A stretch of DNA of 64,000 bases from Chelatococcus sp. YT9 (GCF_018398315.1 NZ_JAHBRW010000001.1:3108501-3172500), one strand, 5' to 3'. Positions 1 to 9,533 are shown, counted from the first letter of the stretch. Numbers and translations are program-made. The notes: generated from the sequence alone by a model not told the origin.

Positions 1-901
1 CCACAAGGATCGGCGTGCGGCCGGAGCGAAACTCGGCCAGGGCCTTTTCACGCTGTCCCTGGCTCTTGTTGCCGTGGATGGCCGCAGAGCGGACACCGTC
101 CTGCTCCAGATGCCTCACGATACGATCGGCGCCATGCTTGGTGCGCGCGAAGACGAGCGTGCGGCCCTTGACCACCTCGCGCAGCGTCTTCGCGAGCAGA
201 TTGCGCTTGTGCGCCGCCTCGACGAAGATCACCTGCTGCTCGACACGCTCGGCCGTGGTGGCGACGGGTGTCACCGAGACCTTGACGGGGTCCTTCAGGA
301 ACTCGGCCGCAAGCGCACCGATCTCCTTCGGCATGGTCGCGGAGAAGAACAGGTTCTGCCGGGTCTTGGGCAAGCCGGGAAGTATCCGACGGATCGCGTG
401 GATGAAGCCCATGTCAAGCATCTGGTCGGCTTCATCGAGGACGAAGACCTCGACGCTTGCGAGATTGACCGCACGCCCGTCGAGATGGTCGATCAGCCGT
501 CCGGGTGTCGCGACGAGCACATCCACGCCCTGTGCGAGCTGCATGGCCTGGGGACGGATGCCAACGCCTCCGAAACATACCGCGATCGTGAGACCGAGGT
601 GCTTGCCGTAGGTGCGGAAGCTGTCGGCGATCTGGCTGGCGAGCTCGCGCGTCGGGCTTAGCACGAGCGCCCGGCAGGCATGGCGTCGGCGCGGCTGCTT
701 GTTGGCTGCGAGCCTGTTCAGGATGGGTAGAGCGAAGGCGGCGGTCTTGCCGGTGCCCGTCTGGGCGATGCCGAGAAGATCATGGCCTTCGAGGAGATGG
801 GGAATGCTCTGTGCCTGGATGGGTGTCGGGGTGTGGTAGCCTTCGTCTTCTAAGGCCTTGAGTAGAGGCTGGGCAAGGCCCAAGTCTTTGAACGTCGTCA
901 A
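1..901 (-). CDS. rhlE: DEAD-box ATP-dependent RNA helicase, RhlE-like (3' end beyond window)
   Basis: Unwinds structured RNA using ATP, acting in ribosome assembly or RNA turnover in the cytoplasm. The visible 300 residues carry the Q-motif region (TPTPIQAQSI), Walker A AQTGTGKT at about 46-53, PTRELA near 83, the DEAD box (VLDEAD, about 154-159), SAT in FFSATMP, and the beginning of the second RecA domain (TLVFARTKHGADRIVRHLEQ). The start is an unusual TTG at 901, chosen because GGAAAG lies about 10 nt upstream and the N-terminus (LTTFKDLGLA) matches alphaproteobacterial RhlE proteins; GTG or TTG codons 24 and 21 nt further upstream are alternatives. The C-terminus lies outside the window, so the basic tail typical of RhlE cannot be checked. 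The family is sure; the exact orthologue is likely. Confidence 0.9.
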   Translation of the reverse strand, partial: MTTFKDLGLAQPLLKALEDEGYHTPTPIQAQSIPHLLEGHDLLGIAQTGTGKTAAFALPILNRLAANKQPRRRHACRALVLSPTRELASQIADSFRTYGKHLGLTIAVCFGGVGIRPQAMQLAQGVDVLVATPGRLIDHLDGRAVNLASVEVFVLDEADQMLDMGFIHAIRRILPGLPKTRQNLFFSATMPKEIGALAAEFLKDPVKVSVTPVATTAERVEQQVIFVEAAHKRNLLAKTLREVVKGRTLVFARTKHGADRIVRHLEQDGVRSAAIHGNKSQGQREKALAEFRSGRTPILV

Positions 902-1124
902 TCGATAGTCTTTCCAAAACAACACGCCGACACTGCCAGCCGACGGGCTGCAGGTCGCGAGCGCGGGACATGAACGCCCCGCGTGATTGGGCTGTTCGGT
1001 GAGGTGTGGACTGTCGGCGGGCGACGATGGCGTCGTCACTCACGCTGCCGATGGCATAGCGCCCACACCGGCGCCATTGAACTGGTGCGAATGGTTCCAA
1101 AAGTCAAGCAGAATGGCGGACCCT

Positions 1125-2270
1125 TCATGGAGCATCGTCTCTCGTCGCGGATAAGCGTGGCGCTTTTGTCGCGTTCTCCCGCACCGCGGCTTCTCTCTGC
1201 GCGAGGGCGCCGCGGTAGAAGCCAGACGGCACGCTGACATAGCGTTGCAGCGGCAGTGGCCAGTTTCTCGGGCTGGTGATGAAGGCGATCGTCAGCGCGA
1301 TCGTCCCACCCAGCGCGGTCGCGAACAGCCGATGGAGGGCTGCCAGAGGTCCCGGTTGATGTTCCAGCGTCAGCACGAAGACGATGGTCGCGGTGATGGC
1401 CACAGTGAAAAGGATGTAGCGACTGCGCTGAAGACCATAGGCAAGCCAGGCCGTCACCACTGTAAGGACCAGCATGACCACATCGGGCAGCTGCATCAGG
1501 CTGATCACTGTTGCAAGCCCGGCGCCCACCAGCGTGCCGACGAGACGCTCGATGCCGCGTGTCCGCGTGGCCCGCAGCTGCGGGCGCAGGACGATGAAGG
1601 CTGTCATCGCTGCCCAGTAACCGTAAGGCAAGCCCATCCAATGCACGACGGCGAGGGCAATGGCGACCGACAGTCCGGCGCGCGCCGCATGACGCACGGT
1701 TGGCAGCCGGCCATGACGCGCCAGCCGCAAGCTCTTGCGGATACGCCTGATGCTATGGTGAGCACCGGATGGCGGCGGACCGCCGCTGACCCTCCAACCT
1801 ATCAGCACGAGACAGAACTGCAGAAGCCCGCCCGCGAAGACAAGGCCGGCGCGGCTCGCGGCTCCCGCGATATCGGCAGGGAAATATCCGGCCACAAACA
1901 ACGCGATTGACCACTGCAGGATGATCCACCAGGCGCCGAACTCGATCGTTGCGAATATCGCGCAAGCCGCGGCCCACAGGACCGCGGTCAGGATGAAGAG
2001 CAGCTCATGATTGCCAACCTGCGAGCCGACGAATGTCGAAACGGCTATTCCTATCGCAGCGAGGAGCATGGGGGCCCAGCGATAGTCCGTGAAGGCATGC
2101 ACGGAGCCAAAACCGACCGCCAGGGCTCCTCCGGTGAGGATGCTCGCGGCGATCACCTCACCGCTCAGCACGCCAAAGGCCAAGGTGATGATCAGCGCCG
2201 GCATGCACAACAGCGCAGACCTTCCCTCAAAGGGGATCGAACGGAGTTTGCCGAAAGCAGCGTCCAACAT
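1125..2270 (-). CDS. FUSC-family inner-membrane protein
   Basis: A 381-residue integral membrane protein. About ten hydrophobic segments fall in two blocks (residues about 20-165 and 205-345) separated by a basic cytoplasmic stretch (HHSIRRIRKSLRLARHGRLP). The second block contains WAAMTAFIVLRPQLRATRTRGIERLVGTLVGAG, spread over the conserved region of the fusaric-acid-resistance/aromatic-acid-exporter (FUSC/YccS) family; the R-x-x-G-T-x-x-G pattern is diagnostic. Such proteins are inferred efflux components, but at 381 residues this one lacks the long cytoplasmic domain of AaeB-type pumps and has no neighbouring membrane-fusion protein, so its substrate is unknown. The ATG at 2270 has only a poorly spaced AGAGG upstream. 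It is divergent from the stress-promoter-driven PRC-barrel gene. Confidence 0.75.
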   Translation of the reverse strand: MLDAAFGKLRSIPFEGRSALLCMPALIITLAFGVLSGEVIAASILTGGALAVGFGSVHAFTDYRWAPMLLAAIGIAVSTFVGSQVGNHELLFILTAVLWAAACAIFATIEFGAWWIILQWSIALFVAGYFPADIAGAASRAGLVFAGGLLQFCLVLIGWRVSGGPPPSGAHHSIRRIRKSLRLARHGRLPTVRHAARAGLSVAIALAVVHWMGLPYGYWAAMTAFIVLRPQLRATRTRGIERLVGTLVGAGLATVISLMQLPDVVMLVLTVVTAWLAYGLQRSRYILFTVAITATIVFVLTLEHQPGPLAALHRLFATALGGTIALTIAFITSPRNWPLPLQRYVSVPSGFYRGALAQREAAVRENATKAPRLSATRDDAP

Positions 2271-2468
2271 GCCTCTTCATTACTTCGCCTGTGCCTGAAC
2301 TGTAAGAGCCCTGTGATCGCCGTCCCGAAAAGCAACGCTTAGGATTCCGACTGAGCGTAAGCGAGGCTTTAAGTAGTTCTGCTGCAATCGCGCCGCGACG
2401 AGGTGAATGGGAAATTATCCCTGTTGTAAAGTGCGAGTAGATTTTTGTTTGGCTCCGATGCATCGCAG

Positions 2469-2493
2469 GGAACCATCGATGATTTTTGTCGTT
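2469..2493 (+). promoter_or_regulatory. EcfG (sigma-EcfG/RpoE2) general stress promoter
   Basis: GGAAC at 2469-2473 is followed after exactly 16 nt by CGTT at 2490-2493. This is the consensus (GGAAC-N16/17-CGTT) of the alphaproteobacterial general stress sigma factor controlled by PhyR/NepR. The -10 element lies 41 nt before the PRC-barrel start codon, a normal leader length. The sequence match is perfect in both elements; activity is inferred. Confidence 0.75.
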
Positions 2494-2534
2494 TTCCTTG
2501 CAAGACGATCAATTTGACAGAAGGAGAGGTAGCA

Positions 2535-3131
2535 ATGATGATGAAGCGCGTAACGCTTGCTACGGCACTGCTGGCGGCTGTGGCTGCCGGTCCAGCTCTT
2601 GCTCAAAACGCCACCAACCCTTCCACGACGGCACCGGGTAGCAACCCGCCCGCAGCGGCGCCTGCAGCTCCGATGGTTCCTAACGCCACGACGAGCGCGC
2701 CGGCCGCGCCTGGAGCGGGCGCTGTGACCTATATTTCGCAGCAGACCGATAACCAGTTGCTGGGTTCCAAGCTTATCGGCGCCTCTGTGGTGGGCAACGA
2801 GGATGCGTCGATTGGCGAGATCGAAGATCTGCTGATTGCCAAGACGGGTGCTGTCGAAGGCGTTGTGGTCGGGGTCGGTGGTTTCCTGGGCTTGGGCCAG
2901 AAGAACGTCGCCGTTCCGATGACGGCGCTGCAGATGACCCCGGACGGCAATGCGGCGAACACGCCGAAGATCATGATCCGGGTCAGCAAGGCTGATTTGC
3001 AGAACGCCCCGGAGTTCAAGCGCGCGGACGATAACACCGATACGATGACAACGGGATCCACGAGGCCTGCGACTCCTGCGGCACCCGGGGGCCCCGCTGC
3101 ACCTGGCGCCCCCGCTGCCCCGGCACGATAA
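2535..3131 (+). CDS. Exported PRC-barrel domain protein, stress-regulated
   Basis: A 198-residue protein. Residues 1-24 form a Sec signal peptide (MMMKR, hydrophobic core, then ALAQN cleavage site). A Pro/Ala/Thr-rich linker follows (about 25-65), then a PRC-barrel domain (about 70-150, with GSKLIGASVVGNEDASIGEI and a VAVPMTALQM strand), then a second Pro/Ala-rich tail. PRC-barrel domains are small beta-barrels found in ribosome-maturation, photosynthetic and stress proteins; an exported form suggests a cell-envelope role, which is inference. The start was set at 2535, not at an in-frame ATG 90 nt upstream, because AAGGAGAGG lies 5-8 nt before it and the signal peptide begins there; the ATG triplets at 2538 and 2541 are equally possible. 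The EcfG promoter at 2469-2493 predicts induction by general stress. A strong terminator follows. Confidence 0.85.
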   Translation: MMMKRVTLATALLAAVAAGPALAQNATNPSTTAPGSNPPAAAPAAPMVPNATTSAPAAPGAGAVTYISQQTDNQLLGSKLIGASVVGNEDASIGEIEDLLIAKTGAVEGVVVGVGGFLGLGQKNVAVPMTALQMTPDGNAANTPKIMIRVSKADLQNAPEFKRADDNTDTMTTGSTRPATPAAPGGPAAPGAPAAPAR

Positions 3132-3203
3132 GTTGCGACAAGCAGCAGCTCCCCGTTGGATCAGCTGCTGCTCTGAACATTCGATAATCTCCAGTCTGAA
3201 CAG

Positions 3204-3232
3204 GAAGCCCGCCGCCACGGCGGGCTTCTTTT
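3204..3232 (+). terminator. Rho-independent terminator after the PRC-barrel gene
   Basis: A perfect 10-bp inverted repeat (GAAGCCCGCC at 3204-3213, GGCGGGCTTC at 3219-3228) encloses a 5-nt loop and runs into TTTT. It closes the PRC-barrel transcript 72 nt after its stop. It also lies just beyond the convergent ABC permease stop at 3248, but the minus strand has no matching T-run. Confidence 0.9.
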
Positions 3233-3247
3233 GTAAGGGCGTGGCGT

Positions 3248-4423
3248 TCAGTGATAGGGGTCCGCCGCGTCCCGAAGCCCATCACCCATGAAGTTGAAGG
3301 CGAGAACGACCAGCACGACCGGCAGGATCGGCCACAGGAGCCAAGGCTGAAGATTGACGGCGGCCAGGTTCTGCGCCTCGTTGAGCAGAACGCCCCAGCT
3401 CGTGATGGGCGGCCGCAGTCCGAGGCCGAGGAACGACAGCGCTGTCTCACCCAAGATCATCGACGGTATGGATAGGGTCGCAGAAGCGATCAGATGGCTC
3501 ATGAAATTAGGGATGAGATGACGCGCGATGATGCGTCGCCGGGAGGCGCCCATCAGCACAGCCGCGCGCACGTATTCCTCCTCGCGCAGGGCCAGCAGCT
3601 TGGAGCGCACGGCACGCGCCAGTCCGGGCCAGTCGAGTAGTCCCAGGATGATGGTGATGCCGAAGAAGACGAGAAGCGGGCTCCAGTTCGCAGGCAAGGC
3701 AGCCGACAAGGCGAGCCACAGCGGCAGTTCGGGAAGCGATCGCAGGATCTCGATCATGCGTTGCACGACATTGTCCACCCATCCGCCGAGGTACCCTGCG
3801 ATGCCTCCAAAAAACAGGCCGAGCGCGAAGGACACGGCAATGCCGACGATGCCGACCGTCAATGATATGCGCCCGCCATAGATGATGCGGGAGAAGATAT
3901 CCCGGCCGAGCCTGTCTGTGCCTAGCAGGAAAAAGGTTCCTCCCTCGGGTGGGCAGACGAGATGCGCGCGCGCGTCAAACAAGCCCCAGAAGCTGTAACG
4001 CTCACCCCGGCAAAAGAAGCGCAGCGGCTGCGGCTTTGTGCGATCGACAACATAGTCTCGGGTGAAAGTGTCGAGATTGAATGTGAAGGAATAAGGATAG
4101 ACGAACGGACCGACGAAGCTGCCCTCGTGGAAGAGATGGACGCCTTGCGGCGGCGCATAGAGGAAATTGCCGTTGCGCTGGTTTTGTCCGTAGGGCGCGA
4201 TCAGCTCCACGAAAGGGATGCTGAGATAGAAGAACAAAAGCAGGATCGCCGAAGCGACCGCGAGCCGATGGCGCTTGAACTTCCACCAGATCAGCTTGAG
4301 CGAGGAGGCCTGATAGAAGCGTTCATCCTCGCCAGTGCCGGGATCGCTCAGGCCAGGCTCGAAGGGAGCCTTGTCGACGAAATGCGCTGTCGCACTTGCC
4401 CCTGCATCACGGGTCATCGTCAT
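3248..4423 (-). CDS. ABC importer permease, DppC/OppC (YejE-like) type
   Basis: Second inner-membrane permease of the peptide-class ABC importer encoded by this operon; it forms half of the translocation channel. The 391-residue protein has an N-terminal OppC_N helix (about 52-75, AVASAILLLFFYLSI), a long periplasmic loop to about 165, then five or six helices. The EAA coupling motif (EEYVRAAVLMGASRRRIIARHLIPN, in two pieces of one loop) sits near residue 285 and docks on the ATPase. The protein ends with FNFMGDGLRDAADPYH, the family's typical ending. It is last in the operon, 39 nt after the upstream permease. The long first periplasmic loop (residues about 75-165) is typical of the YejE/opine-transport branch. 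The substrate cannot be read from sequence. Confidence 0.88.
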   Translation of the reverse strand: MTMTRDAGASATAHFVDKAPFEPGLSDPGTGEDERFYQASSLKLIWWKFKRHRLAVASAILLLFFYLSIPFVELIAPYGQNQRNGNFLYAPPQGVHLFHEGSFVGPFVYPYSFTFNLDTFTRDYVVDRTKPQPLRFFCRGERYSFWGLFDARAHLVCPPEGGTFFLLGTDRLGRDIFSRIIYGGRISLTVGIVGIAVSFALGLFFGGIAGYLGGWVDNVVQRMIEILRSLPELPLWLALSAALPANWSPLLVFFGITIILGLLDWPGLARAVRSKLLALREEEYVRAAVLMGASRRRIIARHLIPNFMSHLIASATLSIPSMILGETALSFLGLGLRPPITSWGVLLNEAQNLAAVNLQPWLLWPILPVVLVVLAFNFMGDGLRDAADPYH

Positions 4424-4462
4424 CGTCTACCTCGCGATGCGCACATCATTGTAGCCCGCATG

Positions 4463-5479
4463 TTATCGTTGTCCGAGCCGGATGCGCGGATCGAGCCACG
4501 CAAGCAACAGATCCGAAATCAGCATGCCCACGACGGTCAGCACGGCGACGAACATGAGAATGAAGCCGGCAAGGAACTGGTCCTGGGACTTGAGCGCGGC
4601 GAGCAGGATCGGGCCGACGGTCGGCAGGCTCATCACCAGAGACACGAGCACCGAGCCGGACACGAGGTGCGGCAGGAGATTGCCGATATCAGACACGAAG
4701 GGGTTGAGCGCCATGCGGAAGGGATATTTCAGCAGAGCTTTGGTCGGCGGCAAGCCTTTGGCCTTGGCGGTCACGTAATACTGCTTGCTCAACTCGTCGA
4801 GCAGATTGGCGCGCATGCGCCGGATCATCGCCGCGGTTCCAGACAGTCCGATGACCAGCGTCGGCACGATGAGGTGCTGGAGCAGGGACTTGATCTTGTC
4901 CGGCGTCCAAGGCTCGTTGGCATAACGTGAGTCATAGAGGCCGCCGATGGATATTCCAAACCACCGGTTCATATAATAAAGCAGTATCAGCGCGAGCAGG
5001 AAGCTCGGCATGGCGAGCCCAATATAGCCGAGCAGCGTGAAAGCATAGTCGCCGAGGGAATACTGCCGTCTCGCTGAATAAATCGCGATGGGAATGGCGA
5101 CGATATGAACGAAGGCGACCGTTGCCAGGTTCAGCAACAATGTCAGCCAGAGTGCGTCACCGACAACCTCGTTGACCGGCTTGTCATATTCAAAAGACCA
5201 TCCCCAGTCACCCTGCAGCAATCCGGAGTAGCCGTTGCTCCCCGGCATCGCGCCCATCCAGACGAGGTATTGCTCCCAGACGGGGCGGTCGAGACCATAT
5301 TGCTTGATCAGGAAGTCGGCGCGCGCCGCTGCCCCCGCGTCGCCCTGGGAGCGCAGCTCGGCGATCTGGTTCGACAGGAAATCGCCCGGGGGCAGTTTGA
5401 TGATGAAAAAGGTCAACGCACTGATGAGCAGTAGCGTCCCTACCATCGTGGCGAAGCGCTTCGTAAGAAAGACGATCAT
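4463..5479 (-). CDS. ABC importer permease, DppB/OppB type
   Basis: First permease of the peptide-class importer (338 residues, about six transmembrane helices). The N-terminus MIVFLTKRFATMVGTLLLISALTFF reads as the signature first helix of DppB/OppB permeases; GDWGWSFEYDKPV, the EAA loop MRANLLDELSKQYYVTAKAKGLP and the DLLLAWLDPRIRLG ending also fit. The start was placed at the ATG at 5479, not at the longer frame reaching 5515, because the ATG overlaps the stop of the binding-protein gene as ATGA, as elsewhere in this operon, and because the extra 12 residues would precede helix 1 with a non-conserved stretch. Confidence 0.88.
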   Translation of the reverse strand: MIVFLTKRFATMVGTLLLISALTFFIIKLPPGDFLSNQIAELRSQGDAGAAARADFLIKQYGLDRPVWEQYLVWMGAMPGSNGYSGLLQGDWGWSFEYDKPVNEVVGDALWLTLLLNLATVAFVHIVAIPIAIYSARRQYSLGDYAFTLLGYIGLAMPSFLLALILLYYMNRWFGISIGGLYDSRYANEPWTPDKIKSLLQHLIVPTLVIGLSGTAAMIRRMRANLLDELSKQYYVTAKAKGLPPTKALLKYPFRMALNPFVSDIGNLLPHLVSGSVLVSLVMSLPTVGPILLAALKSQDQFLAGFILMFVAVLTVVGMLISDLLLAWLDPRIRLGQR

Positions 5480-7479
5480 AATGCCTGCGCCACTCGACGC
5501 TCCGCTTTGTCCCAATACACTTCGTCAACGCGATAGATGCCGACCAGCGATGTCGGGTCCCAGCTATACAGCGCCTTTACAGGAAAATTCTTGAGGCCGT
5601 CACGGAGGATGATTGGCTGCAGCGCATCGGCCACCGTGCCGATCGACCATTGCTGATCAGCGTGGTTCGACAGCATCTCCTTCCAGATCTTGGCCTGTTC
5701 AGCCTCGTCGGCGGTGCTGAGCCAAGTTATGTAAAGCGTCAGCAGCCGTTGGGCTTCCTGGACGTCGCAAGCCTCACCGTTTTTGCCTTTGGTCTCGATA
5801 TATTGTCCCCATTTCGGCCAAGCGAAATTATCCTGGAAGATGGGGGCTAGTTCCGACGGCAGCATTTCCGCGGTCGGTATAGCGTTGTCGAGACCAAATC
5901 CCGCCACCATCACCGGCAATCCGGCATAGGCGCGGTTGCGCAGCACGTTGATGTCCTGCGGCTTGATGAAGAGCCCCACGCCGATCTCGCGCCAGAACTC
6001 AACGAGAAGCTGGAGCGTGTCCACCGTCATCCCACCTTCGCCGTCGACTTCGACGACGATTTCGAGCGGCCGCCCGTCCGACAGCAGGCGCGTGCCGTCG
6101 CCGCGGCGTTCCGTGAGGCCGATCTCGTCGAGCAGCGCGTTGGCGGCCTCGGGATCGTAGATGCCGTAACGGGTGCGAAAATCCGGCTCGAACATCGCGG
6201 AGCCTTCACGGACCGTATTGTTGCCCTCCTGGCCCAATCCGAAGAAGATCGCGTTGTTGATCGTGTGACGGTCGATGCCGAGTGACAATGCCCTGCGGAA
6301 GCGCACGTCGCGATTGAGCTTACGCCAGACTGGATCGGAAACGGTCAGATTGGGGTAGAGCGCGACCTGGGATCCCCGCGCGATGGGCCAGAGGAGCGTG
6401 CGGTAGCCCTGCGCCTTCTCGCCTTCCTTCAACACGGGGATGTCGGGCATGGACAGGCCGCGCGCCAGGAAATCGACTTCGCCCGCATTGGCCTTGGCCG
6501 GGAACAGGCCAGCCGAGGCGATGTCGACGATGACCTTGTCCGTGTAAGGAAGTTGCTGTCCCGCCTCATCGACCCGATGATAATAAGGATTGCGCTGGAA
6601 GACAAAACGCGTCGCCGGGCTCGCATTCATGATCTTCCACGGGCCAAGCGTCGGAATGTCCGGGTTCGAGTTCTCGAACATGTCGTCCATACGGTTGTGC
6701 AACGCAGCCCAAGATTTGAGCTTGGCGCGGGCGGCTGCCTGCGCAAGTGCTTCCGCATCGGAGTATCTGCTGTGGAACTGCTTCATGTAATGCGCAGGCC
6801 GGTAGATCATAGGATCGCGCGGCAGCGCCAGTGTCGGCAGGAAGCGCGGGTTCGGCCTATGCCATTCGTAGCGCACAGTGACTTCATCGACGACCGTGAA
6901 CGTCGGCAGCTGGCCGTCGATCATCATGAAGATCGGGGGACCGGCCGGGAAGAGCGCCTTGTTCAGCGCGGCATCCTCCCACCAGTAGCGGAAATCTTCG
7001 GCCGTGAACGGATGTCCGTCCGACCAGCGGTGACCGCGCCGCAGGTGCAATGTGATGACACGGTCATCCTGGTTGTCGACGGATTCCAGAATATCCGGGC
7101 GCAGGACGAGCTTCTCGTCATAGCCGACCAGGCGATTATAAGCGATCGCCGAGAAGTAACGCAGGTCGCGCGCCCGCGCCGCGAGCGTGATGATGTCGCC
7201 GCCCTGCTTTCCGATCTCCCGGCCCCGGGCCTTGAGATCCACAACGAGGGGCTGTTGCGGCAGGCGATCGGCGATCGGCGGCAGCTTGCCCTCTTCCACC
7301 AGTTTCTGAAAGAAGGGTGTCTCCACCCAATGGCTGGGCAGGGGCATGGTGGAGGGGCCAAGGGCCGACTGGGCCTGCGCGCCACGCGCAAGAAGGGCGA
7401 GGCTGGCCGCGCCGAGACCCGCCCTTGCGAATGCGCGGCGGGTCAGGGGGCGGTTGAGGCAGGGAGGTAGGCGTGTCAT
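5476..7479 (-). CDS. Periplasmic solute-binding protein (SBP_bac_5), Tat-exported
   Basis: Captures the substrate in the periplasm and delivers it to the two permeases encoded downstream. The 667-residue protein starts with a twin-arginine signal (TRRAFARAG near 13-21, then a hydrophobic stretch ending ARGAQAQ), so it is probably exported folded by Tat. The body is family-5 binding protein: DRVITLHLRRGHRWSDGHPFTAEDFRYW (the class signature, near 125-150) and VRFRRALSLGIDRHTIN near 400. At 667 residues it belongs to the long subclass seen with YejA- and opine-type systems, well above DppA (about 535). It overlaps the ATPase gene upstream and the permease gene downstream by 4 nt each, so all products should be made in step. 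Substrate unknown. Confidence 0.88.
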   Translation of the reverse strand: MTRLPPCLNRPLTRRAFARAGLGAASLALLARGAQAQSALGPSTMPLPSHWVETPFFQKLVEEGKLPPIADRLPQQPLVVDLKARGREIGKQGGDIITLAARARDLRYFSAIAYNRLVGYDEKLVLRPDILESVDNQDDRVITLHLRRGHRWSDGHPFTAEDFRYWWEDAALNKALFPAGPPIFMMIDGQLPTFTVVDEVTVRYEWHRPNPRFLPTLALPRDPMIYRPAHYMKQFHSRYSDAEALAQAAARAKLKSWAALHNRMDDMFENSNPDIPTLGPWKIMNASPATRFVFQRNPYYHRVDEAGQQLPYTDKVIVDIASAGLFPAKANAGEVDFLARGLSMPDIPVLKEGEKAQGYRTLLWPIARGSQVALYPNLTVSDPVWRKLNRDVRFRRALSLGIDRHTINNAIFFGLGQEGNNTVREGSAMFEPDFRTRYGIYDPEAANALLDEIGLTERRGDGTRLLSDGRPLEIVVEVDGEGGMTVDTLQLLVEFWREIGVGLFIKPQDINVLRNRAYAGLPVMVAGFGLDNAIPTAEMLPSELAPIFQDNFAWPKWGQYIETKGKNGEACDVQEAQRLLTLYITWLSTADEAEQAKIWKEMLSNHADQQWSIGTVADALQPIILRDGLKNFPVKALYSWDPTSLVGIYRVDEVYWDKAERRVAQAL

Positions 7480-9377
7480 GCAGCCCTCCTTTCACCGGTC
7501 AGGTTCATCCGAACGCGATGGCCCGGTTCGATCTCGCGCATCGTGCTCGCGACGCCCGGCGCGAGCCGGAAAGGTTCCGGCCACTTCTCCGGATCCGAGA
7601 AGCGGTCCGAGCGCAGGGCGTTGAAATCGAGGGGATGGTCAAGGTCTGGGCTGGGCACGGCCGCGAGAAGAGCGCGGGTATAGGGGTGGGCCGGGTTGCG
7701 GAACAGCGATGCTTTCGGCGCCTCCTCGACGATATGGCCCCGGCACATCACGGCGATGGTGTCGGCGAGATAGTCGACGACTGCCAGGTTGTGGGAGACG
7801 AACAGGTAGGAGAGGCCGAGAGCGCTCTGGAGGTCCTTCAACAGATTGAGGATTTGCGCCTGCACCGAGACGTCGAGCGCTGATACGGGCTCGTCCAGCA
7901 CGAGCACCCGCGGCGACAGGGCAAGAGCCCGGGCAATGCCGATGCGCTGGCGCTGCCCGCCTGAGAACGAATGAGGGTAACGCCTGAGATAGCGCTTATC
8001 GAGGCCGACGAGCTCCATCAGCATCTTCGCTTTGGCAAAACGCTCCTCGCTCGTCCCGATGCCGTGGATAACGAGCGGCTCTATCAGCGCCTCATAGACG
8101 GTCATGCGCGGGTTGAGCGACGAGAACGGGTCCTGAAAGACGATCTGGATCGCGCGACGGTAGGCGAAGAGATCATCGCCCTCCAACTTGCTGATATCGC
8201 GGGGACCATTGCCATCGTCGAAGAGCACGCGCCCTCCGTCAGGGTCGATCGCGCGCATGATGATCTTTGAGACTGTCGTCTTCCCGCAGCCGGATTCCCC
8301 CACGAGGCCGAGGGTTGTTCCCGATGGCAGCGCGAGGCTGACCTCGTCGATGGCGCGCAGGGTCTTCGTGCGGCCAGAGAACCAGCCGCTCCGCAGGGTG
8401 TAGGTCTTGCCAATGCCCTCGGCGATGAGAACCGGGCCCTTCGGCTGCGCACGGGCCAACTTCGGCGCCGCCTCGATGATGCCGGTCGATGCGACCTCAC
8501 GGATCGGCGTCAGCCGCTCTCCGGGAGGCATGTCGAAGCGCGGCACCGCGCGCAGCAATGCCTTGAGATAGGGATGTTGCGGATCGCGGAACAACGCCTC
8601 GCGTGTGCCGGATTCCACGATTCGGCCGCGGTACATCACGGCAATGTCATCCGCCATATTGGCAACGATCCCAAGATCGTGGGTGATCAAGAGTATCGCC
8701 ATGCCGGTCTCGGCCTGCAGCTCGCGCATCAGGTCAAGGATCTGGGCTTGGGTCGTCACGTCGAGCGCGGTCGTCGGCTCGTCGGCGATAAGGAGCGCGG
8801 GGCGGCAGATCAGTGCCATCGCGATCATCGCGCGTTGGCGCATGCCGCCGGAGAGCTCGAAAGGATACGTATCGAAGGTGCGCTCGGGATTCGGGAAGCC
8901 GACACGCTCGAACACGGCGATGGACAGGACCTTCGCTTCCGCGGCGGAGACCTTCTGATGCAGCATCACCGCTTCGCTGACCTGGTCACCGACCGTGTGC
9001 ACCGGGGACAGCGAGGTCATCGGTTCCTGGAAGATCATCGCGATGCGGCCGCCACGCAGCGCCCGCATGGCTTCCGATTCCGGGTCAAGGCGTGCGATAT
9101 CGATCGGCTTCTCGGCACCGTGATGGGGCGCCGGATCCCTGAACAGGATCTCGCCCGCGGTGACGTGTCCTGTTTTTGGGAGGATGCCGAGAATGGCCTG
9201 CGAGGTGACGGACTTGCCGGAACCCGACTCGCCGACCAGCGCAACCGTGCGTCCGGCCTCGATCGTCAGGGACACACCATCGAGCGCGCGAAAGGCGGCG
9301 TGGTCACCGGTGAAGGTGACCTCAAGACCGCGCACGGCGAGCAAAGGCCCGCTTCGCGGCTTGCCCGTCTTATCCAT
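7476..9377 (-). CDS. Fused dual ATPase of peptide-class ABC importer (DppD-DppF fusion)
   Basis: Energises the importer. Two complete nucleotide-binding domains lie in tandem in about 633 residues. The first has Walker A GESGSGKS (49-56), signature LSGGMRQR and Walker [13 protein letters not shown]; the second has [16 protein letters not shown] and [12 protein letters not shown]. Each ends with an oligopeptide-transporter C-terminal region ([12 protein letters not shown] and [12 protein letters not shown]). One fused protein therefore replaces the usual DppD and DppF. Start choice: ATG at 9377 or GTG at 9386; the latter is better spaced from GGAGGGG, while a frame open to 9407 would place the ribosome site inside the gene. 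First gene of the operon; its stop overlaps the binding-protein start (ATGA). Confidence 0.9.
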   Translation of the reverse strand: MDKTGKPRSGPLLAVRGLEVTFTGDHAAFRALDGVSLTIEAGRTVALVGESGSGKSVTSQAILGILPKTGHVTAGEILFRDPAPHHGAEKPIDIARLDPESEAMRALRGGRIAMIFQEPMTSLSPVHTVGDQVSEAVMLHQKVSAAEAKVLSIAVFERVGFPNPERTFDTYPFELSGGMRQRAMIAMALICRPALLIADEPTTALDVTTQAQILDLMRELQAETGMAILLITHDLGIVANMADDIAVMYRGRIVESGTREALFRDPQHPYLKALLRAVPRFDMPPGERLTPIREVASTGIIEAAPKLARAQPKGPVLIAEGIGKTYTLRSGWFSGRTKTLRAIDEVSLALPSGTTLGLVGESGCGKTTVSKIIMRAIDPDGGRVLFDDGNGPRDISKLEGDDLFAYRRAIQIVFQDPFSSLNPRMTVYEALIEPLVIHGIGTSEERFAKAKMLMELVGLDKRYLRRYPHSFSGGQRQRIGIARALALSPRVLVLDEPVSALDVSVQAQILNLLKDLQSALGLSYLFVSHNLAVVDYLADTIAVMCRGHIVEEAPKASLFRNPAHPYTRALLAAVPSPDLDHPLDFNALRSDRFSDPEKWPEPFRLAPGVASTMREIEPGHRVRMNLTGERRAA

Positions 9378-9462
9378 CACACCCACAGCTTCCCCTCCGA
9401 CGCCCACGGCGATCTTATCAACACTAATCTATTACAGGAGTCTGTCACTTTATCGAGACGGA

Positions 9463-9533
9463 CTTTGCGTGCGTTTTACGCAAAGGGCAGTCCTTGCCCA
9501 CCCTGGTACCTGATAGTTGTCCGCCTGGCGGAC
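9463..9533. promoter_or_regulatory. Two dyads upstream of the ABC importer operon
   Basis: The gap between the importer operon and the glycosyltransferase operon (9387-9609) holds two clear inverted repeats: CTTTGCGT/ACGCAAAG (9463-9470 and 9478-9485, 7-nt spacer) and GTCCGCC-T-GGCGGAC (9519-9533, 1-nt centre). The second is too tight to fold as a terminator and looks like an operator for a dimeric repressor or activator. No regulator gene is adjacent. A role in controlling the importer is inference. Confidence 0.4.

Noticed and set aside
3248-9377. Naming the importer genes yejABEF
   Set aside because: The layout and long binding protein fit the YejA/opine-type branch, but the ATPase-first order and the lack of a substrate-specific feature do not allow a firm gene name.
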